Position numbers and translations under genes: made by a program. The notes beneath the pieces are model-generated. The model searched no databases, was not told the DNA's origin, and saw nothing but the letters and a program-made list of their open reading frames with translations. From NCBI GenBank assembly GCA_037178625.1, contig CM074147.1, positions 1,550,001 to 1,614,000 on the forward strand: 64,000 nucleotides of DNA. The letters are read 5' to 3'. The DNA is from Skeletonema tropicum (taxonomy: Eukaryota > Bacillariophyta > Thalassiosirophyceae > Thalassiosirales > Thalassiosiraceae). Positions 53,221-64,000 of the stretch are shown in pieces; positions within the stretch are counted from its first letter, which is position 1, and each line of letters starts with the position of its first letter.

Positions 53221-53424
53221 TTTTCCTACGGAAAACCGGCGTCGCGCCTTGATCCTCCTGTGTGGCTGTCACGTGTGATTGGAAAGAGAGAAACTAGAGA
53301 AGACTCAAATACTGCTTTAGTAGTATGCTTGGAATCTCAAGTGATTAGGCTCTACAGAGTGAACACTATGTTAGTGCCTGATCTCGAGAGCCAAAGTCCG
53401 AAATGGACTTCGACAGTGTCAACC
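53221..53424. repeat. 204-bp direct repeat A (first copy)
   Basis: TTTTCCTACGGAAAACCGGC to GACAGTGTCAACC; repeated at 53656-53859 with one noticed difference (AGTAGT versus AGTTGT). Confidence 0.9.
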
Positions 53425-53437
53425 GGGCGGGTGGGTG

Positions 53438-53655
53438 GGAGAAAACAAAATGATGAAAGCAATGATTGTTGTTTGGTGTTAGCTACGTGAGGAAGTTGAC
53501 AAAACAATGATCATTGCGGCTACCAAGCTATCCCCCAAAAGAGCGGGAAGTGTCCAAGAGATAGTGCCTAACTACTAGAGCGATACGCTCCGCTGGAATC
53601 GAGGAAAATGGGTAGGTGAAAGGCCGCAGCAAGTGCGGATCTTGGCTCCCTATGA
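53438..53655. repeat. 218-bp direct repeat B (first copy)
   Basis: GGAGAAAACAAAATGATGAA to GGCTCCCTATGA; repeated at 63465-63682 with one noticed difference (ACGTG versus ATGTG). It directly abuts the second copy of A. Confidence 0.9.
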
Positions 53656-53859
53656 TTTTCCTACGGAAAACCGGCGTCGCGCCTTGATCCTCCTGTGTGG
53701 CTGTCACGTGTGATTGGAAAGAGAGAAACTAGAGAAGACTCAAATACTGCTTTAGTTGTATGCTTGGAATCTCAAGTGATTAGGCTCTACAGAGTGAACA
53801 CTATGTTAGTGCCTGATCTCGAGAGCCAAAGTCCGAAATGGACTTCGACAGTGTCAACC
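53656..53859. repeat. 204-bp direct repeat A (second copy)
   Basis: It follows B without a gap. B plus A (53438-53859, 422 bp) is therefore a candidate complete LTR of the surrounding element. Confidence 0.85.
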
Positions 53860-56486
53860 ATCATGCGAAGATGTGGCGAGCAGGGGACGAACTGTCAGAA
53901 TGAAAGAGAGTGTCGTGGTCGACACAAAAAACGGCGAAGAACCGTAGGACTCAAGTCGTGACAAGCCACAAAGGAAGAGCATGGTGAAACAAAAGAGAAA
54001 AGAAGAAGATATTGGAGTGTAGAAATGTAGCAATATAGAAGATAACCGAAATTCTGCAGTACTGATTGTGAAGGCGATTCTCAAGTAGAAGAGTAGAATT
54101 ATAATTTGAGAATATTGAAGTAGAGAGAAGGAGAGGGGTGGGAGACGATAGGGGTGACGAAGGAGGACGGATACTAGTGGTAGAGCTTGGAGCAACCCAA
54201 CTCGGACCGTTCGATAATGGAGGTAAAAAGATGTACACATGTAATAGTAATAGGTTAGTCGTGCGAGTCGGCCAATACAGGTCGGCAAGATGCAACGATG
54301 GTATGGAAGAAAAACTCTCCATTAAGGGCGTCTGAAGAATGTTGAGTCGAGTTTGTTCAGTCTGAGAGTCAAAAGCGTTTATCAAGTGACTTCATAAAAT
54401 GTGATTGGGAAGTGACGTAGGTAGAATAGTGTAGAGGAGAGTGACCACCGATTCACGATGTAGGTGGCGAAGGAAAGGAAGGAAATGCCTGAGAAAACAG
54501 ACATACGCAAGATGAAGGCCGAGAAAAAGACTGATTTTGTCTGGTTTGAATGTTCTAGAGGATACGGTAGAATAAATTCTGTCGAGGCGTCGCGCGCCGG
54601 GTAAGTAAGAGGTATGGAAGAGGTATACCACTGAAGTCTGTGGCTGGTATTGGAGTCAAATGAGCTGAAGGAGTTCGAGATCGAAAGGGATCCATTCGAT
54701 TAAATTTGGTTCAGGAATATCCTGTGAAGTGTAGAGTCGAGATATGCAGAGTTGATGGACGTGAAAGTAGTAGATAGCTCCGAGCTGAATGACGAAGGTG
54801 TGGTTGTGGAGAAGTGTAGTTGAGCTCAGAAGAGCAATATTAGTTACACCGTGGACTTGACTTATTGATATTAGAGATGGGCGTAGTGGGTATCGAATTG
54901 ACTGAGTAACGTCGGGCCGAGGCGGACTAAGATTCAACAGGGAGAGTACGACGGAGAAATGTTCACTGCGGAGACGAGCTTTTGGATACATATCAAAAGT
55001 CGAAGGAATGTGATCTCTCAGAGAAGATGCGTACACTTTGTGAGGTAGAGAGAAAAACACGGGAGACGATCGGAGAGAAGGGGAAAGAGAACAGATATGT
55101 GGCAAGTATGAGATAGAAGGAGGCCGAGTCAGAGAAACGAGAAGGGACCGAAATCGGAGTTGAGTAGTTGAGGAAACACGCAGATGGGCTAAAGGGTGAG
55201 AGCAGCAGATTCTGTGAAATAGGAGGATGAGAAGAAGGAAGCTAGTCGCACGCACGCTAAGAGGATATGATGATGTGAACAGGACGCGTCGCGTATTCGA
55301 GTGTTTGAGATCTTGTCTCCCGAAATGTCGATGAGGAGGACTTGTAGAAGATAAGGGACAAGCAGAAGACGATGAAAAGACCTGTGATGTAGATACTAAA
55401 TTTGTTTGTAAAGCAAAGAATTGACCAGCTCAGAAGCCCAAGCCAAGCACTCAATGCCGATCGTCAAGAAATGTGGGGGTATAATGATGACAGAGAGGAT
55501 AGAGTAATGAACGCGATAGATGTAGTGGGGACATAACGTCCCCTGATAGATGCAGTTGGAGGAAGGGGGTAAAGTTGACGGGAATAACCTCAATCTTACA
55601 GTCGAGAGGAGGCGTAGTACGAAGACGATAAAGAGGAGAAAGAGAGACATGTGTATGAGGAATAGCTGATGAGAACAGAATGATATAGAGATATAAAGAA
55701 AGGCGAGCAGGGAGAGAGGAGATGGAGAATGGCCTCGAAGCAGGTAGTCGAGAGGAGATACAGGAGGAAGATGAAGATGATGGAGAGGAGAGAGTTTTAT
55801 ACGATGAATCGCTGATAAGAACAGAATGGAGTTAGGGACAGAGAAGTAGTAAGAGAGATGGGGATGGTAGATAGAATACGAGAAGATCGAATAGGCGAAC
55901 CTCCAGAGCAGATGAGAAGAAGATTGAGAGGAACGAAGAGTACTTAGAGCGCGAGTTGCCCAAGAAAAACTCTAAACAGCCAAACGCTGGGCTACGAAGT
56001 CAAATCCGCCTAGGTCTAATAAGCCAAGTTTAACTCCGTCTAACTGCATAGCGTCGTCTTGGCCTTGTGCTGCTCCCTCGGTATTACACAAGAGTATGGC
56101 AAGAGGAAGATGTATCCTATTGAGGAAGATGTATCCTATTGTGAGATGGTATTTAGCCGCTTCCCCGGGAGAAACATCATTCGAAGACCGAGGAAGTGAT
56201 ATGACCGTTCGGAAAGAGGCCGGAGACAGAAATAATAGAGAAAGGATAGATAAGGAGACAAGACTTATCGACGCAAGTGAAAGTGCGAAGAGATGGTATA
56301 GAAATGATGGCGACATCTCGCGAAACTGAAGATGACACAAGAGGAAGAGAAGTCACGAGATTAGATTGATTCTTCATAAGGAACGCATCTTGAAAGACCA
56401 CGACGCAAGCCAAAACGAACATGACCCGGTAGAAGATCAAAGTCCAAATACTAGTAAAAGCCCAAATACTACCCACAAAAGATAGC
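53860..56486. other. Decayed retroelement interior, purine-rich plus strand
   Basis: No plus-strand frame is long. The many minus-strand frames (such as 55255-54656, 199 aa) are Ser/Leu/Pro-rich translations of CT-rich sequence and not credible. 55930-56460 shares mosaic fragments with 57480-58240. Confidence 0.5.
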
Positions 56487-57194
56487 ATGACAACGAGAGG
56501 TATCATCTCCAAACATGGGCGAAGAGAGTCCCAAGTAGATGACTGGCTCAAACTGAGACGAGTACTCCGATACTTGAAAGGAACAAGGAGAATGAGGCTG
56601 CGCCTTAAGATCGATAACCTGGATTTCATTACTTGGCTGGTAGACGCGTCTCATGGAGTACATCCAGACATGCGCGGACATACAGGAGCGGGGTTGACTC
56701 TAGGCGAAGGAGCGGCAGTAACCATGTGCATGAAGCAAAAGATGAATACTAGAAGCTCGACTGAAACTGAGATAGTCGGAGTACACGACGCACTACCAAC
56801 CATCCTTTGGTCAGTGCATTTCTTACGTGCGCAAGGTTTCGATGTGAAACACACAATCCTGAAACAAGATAACCAAAGTGCAATCCTGTTGGAGATGAAT
56901 GGACGCTCATCTAGCAGCAAGAGAATTAAGCATATCGAACAAAGATTCTTCTACATCACAGATCAAGTGGAGAAAGGATTAGTTGAGATTGAGCATGAGT
57001 ATACTGACAAGATGTGGATCGATGTCATGGCCAAACCCAAACAGGGGAGACCATTCAAAATAGATAGGGCAAAGCTAATGGGATACCCAATCGATCATAC
57101 TGAAGAGTCGATTGAAATCAGAGCCGAGCCTCACTTCAATCGAAGGAGCGTGTTGGGAATAACCTATTGGGATTCCCAGCGAAATGACCCTTGA
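56487..57194 (+). pseudogene. Ty1/copia pol fragment (end of RT and RNase H)
   Basis: 235 aa. VDDWLKLRRVLRYLKGTRRM is the RT/RNase H junction motif; VDASHGVHPDMRGHTGAGLT, the NTRSSTETEIVGVHDALP stretch, LKQDNQSAILLEMNG, KRIKHIEQRFFYITDQVEKG and DVMAKPKQG follow the order of copia RNase H. The upstream RT, integrase and Gag are not recognisable. This is the main coding relic of the 53.2-63.7 kb element. Confidence 0.85.
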
Positions 57195-58771
57195 AGAGAA
57201 TCTTCAAGAACTTTAGCTTCGTAGCTTTGTGAGCTGTCGACATGACGATGACGGGCTCACTAATTGTAGTAAACGAAGCTGTTCTACCGTGTAGCTTGTG
57301 CATTTATCTACTCATCGATATAGGCTGGTGCATAGCCTATGGCCGTAGTAAGTGTCCCTTAACGTGCTCCTGTTTATGTCCCGAAAAGGTTGATATACAG
57401 TAAGCCGTCAGCAAACCAAGACCGAGGATGGTGCCCGCAAGAGCATGAATCCGGAGATTAGCTGGGGGGAACTGAAAGTGACAAGAGGAAGACGTATCAT
57501 GAGATGACGTTTAGCCAATTTTTCCGAGAAAGAGACATGGTCGTTCAGAAAGAGGCCGAAGGCATAAGTAATAGAAAGGATACACAAAGAGACACGATGC
57601 ATCGACGCAAGTGCGAAGTTATGATAGAAAGGATGGCGACATCTTGCGAAACCAAAGATGACACAAAGGAAGATACATCGCGAGATAGATTGAGCTGATT
57701 CCCATAGACCATGACGCAACTGGAACAAGGTCCACTATTCGCCGAGCCCCAAATACTACCCACAAAATATGGGTATCATAAGATACCCGATCTTAAGAAA
57801 TGCATCTTGGAAGACCACGACGCAAGCCAGAACGAACATGACCAGTAGAAGGTCTAAGTCCAAATACTAGTCAAAGCCCAAAACTACCCACAAAATATAG
57901 TAACACCACTTTATCTGATATTGGTCCATATATTGGAGCGGATGCCAGAAGATACGTGATCTTGAGTTTGAGAAACAAGAACGAGAGACATGTATTCGCA
58001 TGCACGACCGAGAGAGGAGACCCCTGATTGCCCCTAAGGAAGAGGAGCCCCAGATAAAAGAATGATATCGAAAGAGGCGAACCTCCCAAATTCAGATCAG
58101 ATAAGAGAAGAAGCTCGAGTTGCCTAAGAAATGAGAAAACTCTAAGGAGAAAAAGCTCTGGGCTACAAAGTCGTGTTTCCGCCAAGTTTCACTCCGACTA
58201 AAATGCGCAGCATCATCGTGGCCGAGTTCTGCTACCTTAGTATCTGTTGGGCATCATTTACTCATACTCCTAGTGCATCGCCCTCAAAGTCATTCCGACG
58301 AGTTCTCAGCCAAGTGCGGCTCCTTCTTTATCTGTTCAGCCTCACACTCGCCACTGCCCTATTTGGGAGCAGACTGGAGCAAAGATCTGAAGACTGAAGT
58401 GCTCCACCGCACAGGAGCAGGGAATATAAGAACTGGAGCTAAAGAATCTGAGTCGGGACTGCCCCGCCTCAGGATAGCGGATTATCATAATAGCTCTGGA
58501 CCTGAACTGCTTTCCCTGGTATACTTATGATGAAAGTCTGAACTCGAATGTCCCATGCAGACCAAAAGGGGAAATTGAATAATGAAGAATGTCTTCGTGC
58601 TCCTACCACTGATTAACTCGAAGAACGAGTAGAAGAAAAGATAGATTGGCCGCAACCCCGCTCACATACATGGGGGTAGATCGGAACAAAGTAATTTAAT
58701 GATGCCATGTCCTAAAACGTCGATGTTCGTTGGAACGCAGCAAAGTAAAATGAAGAAATGATGAAAATAGG
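57195..58771. other. Decayed repeat-derived sequence
   Basis: 57480-57900 shares fragments with 56150-56460 (GAAAGAGGCCG..., ACGACGCAAGCCA, ACTACCCACAAAA), so related blocks flank the RNase H relic. Small frames here are not credible genes. Confidence 0.5.
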
Positions 58772-58992
58772 ATGACCTGGTTAGCTGAATTCAGTTCTAG
58801 AGGGAGTCTATGATCGATTGACAATATTAATAATTGTGAGTGTTACTACTACTGGACTTCTTCATGGTTGTTAATGGATATGGAGATGATGCTGTCGACG
58901 TGGATCTTTCCTACGCACTTCTTCTGAATATCTACGTAAAGAGATCGATACATAAATACTATTATGCCAGTACCTATCGTACCTCGACATTG
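58772..58992. repeat. 221-bp direct repeat (left)
   Basis: ATGACCTGGTTAGCTGAATT to CTCGACATTG. It matches 62255-62475 with no difference seen. Confidence 0.9.
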
Positions 58993-59216
58993 CTGCCCCA
59001 TGGATCGAGCTCAAGCGTTGTTGTTGTTTGCTTTGATTTGGCTGATATTGAAATTTCATTCCTTGACTATTCTTGGATATTCTGACTAATCTAGCGTGCA
59101 CGCGAAGGTACTTTTTATGCGGGAATTTCCGCTGTGGAACCCATAACCACGGAACCTACTCAAGGCAGGGGGTACGCTATTCTCTTTCTCATTCTACCTA
59201 TCTATCTTTCTATCTC

Positions 59217-59245
59217 AGTATCTCTATCTATCTATCTATCTATCT
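59217..59245. repeat. TCTA microsatellite
   Basis: Tetranucleotide (TCTA) units inside a longer pyrimidine-rich stretch. Confidence 0.85.
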
Positions 59246-59373
59246 GCTGATGCTGTTGCCTCTACTGTGCTAACAATTCGAAGATTCTGGCTCTAACGTG
59301 TTGATTGTTATTCCTTTGCTGACCATCGGTTGGTCATGAAAGTTCGATACATACATGCTCAGTATGCCAGCAA

Positions 59374-60474
59374 CTACTGTACTTTGGCATTGCTGCCCCA
59401 TGGATCGAACTCATGAGACATTGCTCGTAAAAATTGCACTTGACTTCTAGGTCCTGCGACTTGAGAGAAACGAAAATGATATGTGAACAATTGAAAAGAT
59501 TTGTTGTACCTGTAGCTTCGGACTGTTTTGACAGTATAAGGATAAGGACCAACCCATCGCTGGCCAAGCTTCTTGAAGATGATAGATGTAAACTTTCTTG
59601 AGAACTCGAGCGCCAACTTTTGTCGTAGGCTTAGCGTTTCGCGTTTGACATAATAGCATCCTTGAAGACACAAAGTTGTCATCGTTTAATTTGATCGATA
59701 TTGATTGCCAACTTGGCGTTGTGTATATATTTTCCTGAGAGAACATGATTGGCTTGTTAACTCTATAGCTGTTGTAATGCACTGAGTTTAAGACTGAAAT
59801 AAACTGTGAGCATCGCTGTGTTCGACAAATATTATTCTTCAAACGGACATAGTTACCGGATTTTGATCTGCTGTGTTTCAATAACTGCTTTTATATCAAA
59901 CTCGGAGAGACGGAGACCATTCATTGTCAACTTTTCGTGGAGGCTACTAGACCAGCTGTTGTGCTGACCAGCTCCTGACATTTCTACAATTGATCAGCCT
60001 TGGAACCCGTAGGGATGAGGATAATGGCTGGTATAAAACCAGTGTTTATTAGGGCCTTGAAGTACCCAAAGTTGTTGCGTTCACTTTGCTTGCTGATTCA
60101 CTTGTCGATCACACCTCTTTCGGGCTGTTGTATGTAAAATGGATATTCCGTAAAATGACACGATTTCTGTATGCCTCAAAATAAGAAATTGAAATGATAT
60201 TCGATAAATTGAAATGCTCTGTGGCTGTAGCTTGATTGGACTGGAGTAGAGGACAGTTCATCCTGCCCCCTCTCATTTCTCGGATAATTGTATTTGCTTT
60301 TGGAAGGGAACTCAGAATTGCTAGCAAACTTGGCCAGCGCTTAAAGGACTGTTGTGACAATAGGACGTTGCTTGAAGACGGTGTAAAATTTCTTGATACC
60401 TCGAGCGTTTCGCAATTGCTGTAATAGCATCCTTGAGGACATGAAGTTGTCATCGTTTGAACATTGAGTGCCAC
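59374..60474 (-). pseudogene. Degenerate Ty3/gypsy integrase-tail fragments
   Basis: Minus-strand frames read KLALEFSRKFTSIIFKKLGQ RWVGPYPYTVK across shifts (KVGARVLKKVYIYH in the next frame), matching the gypsy integrase C-terminus pattern RVLVK...KLGxRWxGPYxV. The same text recurs, more decayed, at about 60300-60480. No intact frame remains. Confidence 0.5.
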
Positions 60475-62254
60475 ATTGATATTGAAGTTGCGTATAAGAA
60501 TTTCACCTGAAGCGGCACGTTGTACTGAACTGAGTGTAAAGCTTGAAAATACATAAACTGTGAGTTTTCACTGGTTTTGACAAAGATTGCTTTCAAAAGT
60601 GCACGCAAAGAATTTCTCATTACAGATGCATTCGCTGGACTATACCGTTGTCTTCAGGTTGCGTGCGATATTGGCATGAGAACCCCAATTGTAACTGTCG
60701 TGGTAACGAAATCCATTCCTATAAGTAGAAGGAGGTCGAAGCGACAATCGGCTGAAAAGGCTTGGAGCTGCTGTATTTCAAATACTGCACATACACATTC
60801 TATCAAACTCAGAGAGACGGGATCATTTATTGTTCAATTTTCCAATGGAGACTAGTAGATCAGCTGCTGGCTGACATGCTTCTTGCGTTTTTGCACTTGA
60901 TCAGTCTTGGTATCTTCGGGAATGATGGCTGATATTAGAACCAGCGTCTTGTAGCGCGTAACGAGCAGAACCCTTGCCTTGAATAGGAGAACTTGTACAA
61001 TAACCATTGCAAGTGGGATGGATCTTTCATTGGCACCAGCAGTGAGTCTGGGCCTTCGATTATATTGATCGGTGTTGAAGATTGATAAAAATACTGCCCC
61101 AGTAATGGATTGGATGAGAACTTCTTTCGACTCTGCAATTTCAATAAGATACTCTTGATCCGCTTCAATAAGATACTCTTGATCCGCGACTGTACTAGCA
61201 AAATTCATCTTGTCAAGTAGGAGCGTAAGTCTACGCAATGTCCGCTCTTGTATGAAATTGAACTGGATTAAAGGACAGTTCATCCTGCCTCCTCTCCGCT
61301 CTCGGATAATTAAAGATAACTCATGTCACTTTCAAAAACTTTCCATAAATAAATCTTGCAAATAATAATGATGGTAGTCGGAATTGTCCGCTGGATTCTC
61401 TCCGTGAGCCATTTCACTTGGCTTCGCAATGTGCACATCTTGTGCAATATTCAACTCTAATTCTTGTGGTAGTGCGACGCATGGATCGCCTGTAGATAAT
61501 CGTTTGAAAAGGAATAAAGACCTTTGGGTCATAACAATATTGTTAGTGATGCTCATGAAAAGACCTTCTGGGTCATAAACTGTAGTGTTGCTAGTGAGAT
61601 TCCAATTTGCTGGGTTAGTGTTAGTGTTAGCATTGTTAGTGTTAGCAGTCTCTCTTGGGTATGCCAAGGTGGATATAATTCATCTATTGAGTAAGTGGTT
61701 GTGCTGATATACAGCACAACCAAGCGGATCCGACGCTGGGACAAAGGAGCCGACGCTGGGCTCTCCGCGACTGCCACTCTTGGGCTGAAAACGAGGATCC
61801 GACGCTGGGACCCTCAACATGGCTGATATGCAGCGGAAATGGTTGGATAGAACTTCACTGCAAAACAGCTACTACAACCTAACGGATCCATCTTCGACGG
61901 CCATCCGTACCAGGGCTCCGCTGTATGGCGGATCCAACGCTGGGTATCCGCCCAGAGCTGACTGGGTTTTGAATATAATAAATTGTAGTATTGACGTTTT
62001 GTGCGAGGCGAAAGAGCCTTGACTATTACCATTACTTGGAGGGCCGCTGAGCGGAGAAGGACACAATTTCTATCTGGACCTCGAGATGCTGTGTAGACAG
62101 CTGCATGTAGATAATGTTGAGTTATTGCTTGTCGTAGGTGTTGCTATTGAAGACGAGATAATTATTCTTTATTGACATCGTAGCTTTTGGATGATACATT
62201 TCTTTCTAACAGTGATCGCATAGTAACGATGTGTTTCGGTGCTGATAATTATCA
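60475..62254. other. Decayed element interior with short repeat motifs
   Basis: It includes an 18-bp tandem duplication near 61137-61185 (TCAATAAGATACTCTTGATCCGC twice), GTTAGTGTTA repeats near 61615-61650, and GATCCGACGCTGGG motifs at 61727-61940. No gene is supported. Confidence 0.5.
61727..61945. repeat. Dispersed GACGCTGGG motif cluster
   Basis: GATCCGACGCTGGGA, GAGCCGACGCTGGGC, GATCCGACGCTGGGA and GATCCAACGCTGGGT occur within about 220 bp at irregular spacing. Confidence 0.7.
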
Positions 62255-62475
62255 ATGACCTGGTTAGCTGAATTCAGTTCTAGAGGGAGTCTATGATCGA
62301 TTGACAATATTAATAATTGTGAGTGTTACTACTACTGGACTTCTTCATGGTTGTTAATGGATATGGAGATGATGCTGTCGACGTGGATCTTTCCTACGCA
62401 CTTCTTCTGAATATCTACGTAAAGAGATCGATACATAAATACTATTATGCCAGTACCTATCGTACCTCGACATTG
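62255..62475. repeat. 221-bp direct repeat (right)
   Basis: The partner of 58772-58992; the pair encloses 3.26 kb with gypsy-like remnants, so it could be LTRs of a nested element. Confidence 0.9.
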
Positions 62476-62859
62476 GACAAGAACTGAATTGTTAGGTTGA
62501 CCCCAACCGTGGAGGGAGACCCAAGATTAATAAAGAAATGATGAGAATACAAGAAGAACGAAATGTTGGATTGACCTTACTTTTGTAAACGTAGAGTAAG
62601 CCCCATGATGAATAAGAAAAGGAGAGCCGAAACTAAACGCCGAGGCATAGCTAGGAAGAAGCTGACACCCCTCCAGGGACGGAGGATACAGCGAGTAAAA
62701 AGAACTGGAGCTCCTCTCGGGAGCAGTGAACAAAGAGAACTGAAACCCCTCCCTTGGGGAACAGCTGAGATAATTATTTTTGGCGCTGTAAGGCCGCTGA
62801 TATAAGTAAGGGTAAGAACTCTGATTCTCTCAATCAGAGGGAACATCTGAGATAAAAGA

Positions 62860-63230
62860 GCTGAAGCCCTCGATCGGAGGGAACAGCTGAGATGAGAGAA
62901 CTGAAACCCTCGACCGGAGGAGCAGTTGAGATAAGAGAGAACTGAAACCCTCGATCGGAGGGAACAGCTGAGAGAGAGAATTGATTTTTTGTGCCGTGAT
63001 GGCCACTGATTTACTTCAGTGGAGATAAAAGAACTGAAACCCCGATCGGAGGGAACAGCTGAGAGTGAGGATTGATTTTTTGTGCCGTGATGGCCACTGA
63101 TTTACTTCAATGAAGATAAGAGAACTGAAACCCTCGGTCGGAGGGAACAGCTGAGATAGAGAATTGATTTTTTGTGCCGTGACGGCCACTGATTTACTTC
63201 AGCGAGAAAATGATTGTTGGGACCGTAAGG
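62860..63230. repeat. Tandem repeat array (short ~45-50 bp and long ~95-100 bp forms)
   Basis: GAACTGAAACCCTCGATCGG then AGGGAACAGCTGAGA recurs about seven times. In the longer form the unit also contains GAATTGATTTTTTGTGCCGT and GGCCACTGATTTACTTCA (three times). Confidence 0.9.
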
Positions 63231-63464
63231 CCATTGATATGTTTCGATGAGAGAGTTTATTTTTTAGTGCCATGAGGGCACTGATTTACTGCTAAGTTGT
63301 GCTGGTAGGCTGAAGAAAATTTTTGATGATATCTAATGGATGGGCATGGATGGTGGAAAAAGTCCTCGGTTGTTGGTCGCCGTAGCACACCTGACGCACG
63401 CGGATGGTGAGTTCGACACGAAGCCAGTGGGGCGGAGGGAATTACTGGTCCCTTTATTGATGGT

Positions 63465-63682
63465 GGAGAAAACAAAATGATGAAAGCAATGATTGTTGTT
63501 TGGTGTTAGCTATGTGAGGAAGTTGACAAAACAATGATCATTGCGGCTACCAAGCTATCCCCCAAAAGAGCGGGAAGTGTCCAAGAGATAGTGCCTAACT
63601 ACTAGAGCGATACGCTCCGCTGGAATCGAGGAAAATGGGTAGGTGAAAGGCCGCAGCAAGTGCGGATCTTGGCTCCCTATGA
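63465..63682. repeat. 218-bp direct repeat B (second copy)
   Basis: It ends CTCCCTATGA and passes directly into the right inverted-repeat zone, instead of into A as at 53655/53656. Confidence 0.9.
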
Positions 63683-63889
63683 ACGTCCGCTCGTGTCCGC
63701 TCATCAGCGGACGTCCGCTCACATCAGCGGACACGAGCGGACGTCAGCTGACGTCAGCTGACGAGTACGTAACTAAAGGTACTACATACCTTATGTAGAT
63801 ATGTAGCTACTTATTGTACCGTAGATAGATACCTAGTAGTATACTATTTTACGTACCAGTAGTGTACATACGTTTTTCGGGGATCTTCC

Positions 63890-64000
63890 AGGCTTTGTAT
63901 GCCCCGTGCGATCGGCCTTGTGTCACACAAAACGATTTTTGCGTGCTTTGCGCGCTAACAAAAAAATCCGTCTAAATTAGCAAACTACTAATAAAATGAT
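63890..64000. other. Sequence beyond the right inverted repeat
   Basis: Nothing recognised in the last 111 bases. Confidence 0.4.

Larger units (their letters stand above)
52287..63889. mobile_element. 11.6-kb composite block bounded by inverted repeats
   Basis: The left end GGAAGATCCCCGAAAAGCGT (from 52287) through the TATGTAGTACC block near 52400 reappears inverted at about 63760-63889 with a few substitutions. Both ends continue inward into CAGCTGACGTCCGCT-type subrepeats. The interior holds a foldback element, an LTR-like arrangement and decayed copia and gypsy sequence. It may be a large DNA element that accumulated insertions, or two inverted copies of a smaller element flanking unrelated TEs. 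Confidence 0.6.

Noticed and set aside
53854..56340. Several 100-200-aa minus-strand frames, the longest at 55255-54656
   Set aside because: They are Ser/Leu/Pro-rich translations of CT-rich sequence, overlap one another and show no domain; the plus-strand sequence is decayed retroelement.
1..64000. CRISPR arrays, rRNA or tRNA genes
   Set aside because: None seen. The tandem repeats present are coding minisatellites, transposon repeats or microsatellites; tRNA detection by eye is limited, so a tRNA scan would be needed to exclude one.

Overview
The window looks like nuclear DNA of a centric diatom, probably Thalassiosirales-like. The evidence is fucoxanthin-chlorophyll protein genes with bipartite plastid targeting, secreted Lys/Ser-rich silaffin-like genes, short GT-AG introns (about 80-240 nt), a diatom-type repeated zinc-cluster family, and Ty3/gypsy and Ty1/copia remnants. 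All gene models are read from the sequence by eye and are untested.

Layout. (1) 1-10.8 kb: two tandem paralogues of a membrane/extracellular protein family. The first is cut by the window start and carries EGF, Notch-like (LNR) and propeller-like modules plus a C-terminal berberine-bridge-type FAD oxidase. The second keeps only the N-terminal membrane part and the first EGF region. (2) 5.9-8.2 kb and 18.96-21.5 kb: an inverted segmental duplication holding the 3' end of a plastid glutaredoxin-2 gene and a zinc-cluster array gene. The right copy is intact; the left is truncated and frameshifted. A third, chimeric family member lies at 13.7-15.5 kb. All three share a promoter segment with a TGACGTCA palindrome. 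A decayed transposase-like gene sits at 12.3-13.3 kb. (3) 16.1-19.3 kb: a divergent pair of plastid-targeted genes, an uncharacterised membrane protein and a GrxB-like glutaredoxin. (4) 21.9-23.8 kb: a divergent FCP gene pair.

(5) 24.2-47.9 kb: a silaffin-like cluster on the minus strand. It holds one signal-peptide relic, one complete two-exon gene, one broken copy, and three copies of a three-exon gene inside three head-to-tail 3,999-bp units that look identical. A Ty3/gypsy retrotransposon with 339-bp LTRs, nested in a TA-flanked inverted-repeat element, and a sulfotransferase gene separate the broken copy from the array. (6) 48.5-51.7 kb: a bHLH-leucine-zipper regulator and a MYND-finger protein. 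(7) 52.0-63.9 kb: palindromes, then an 11.6-kb block bounded by inverted repeats and filled with decayed retroelement sequence, including a Ty1/copia RNase H and an LTR arrangement that reads as circularly permuted.

Functional themes are plastid biology (FCPs, glutaredoxin, a membrane protein), candidate cell-wall/silica proteins amplified by tandem duplication, and heavy transposable-element turnover.
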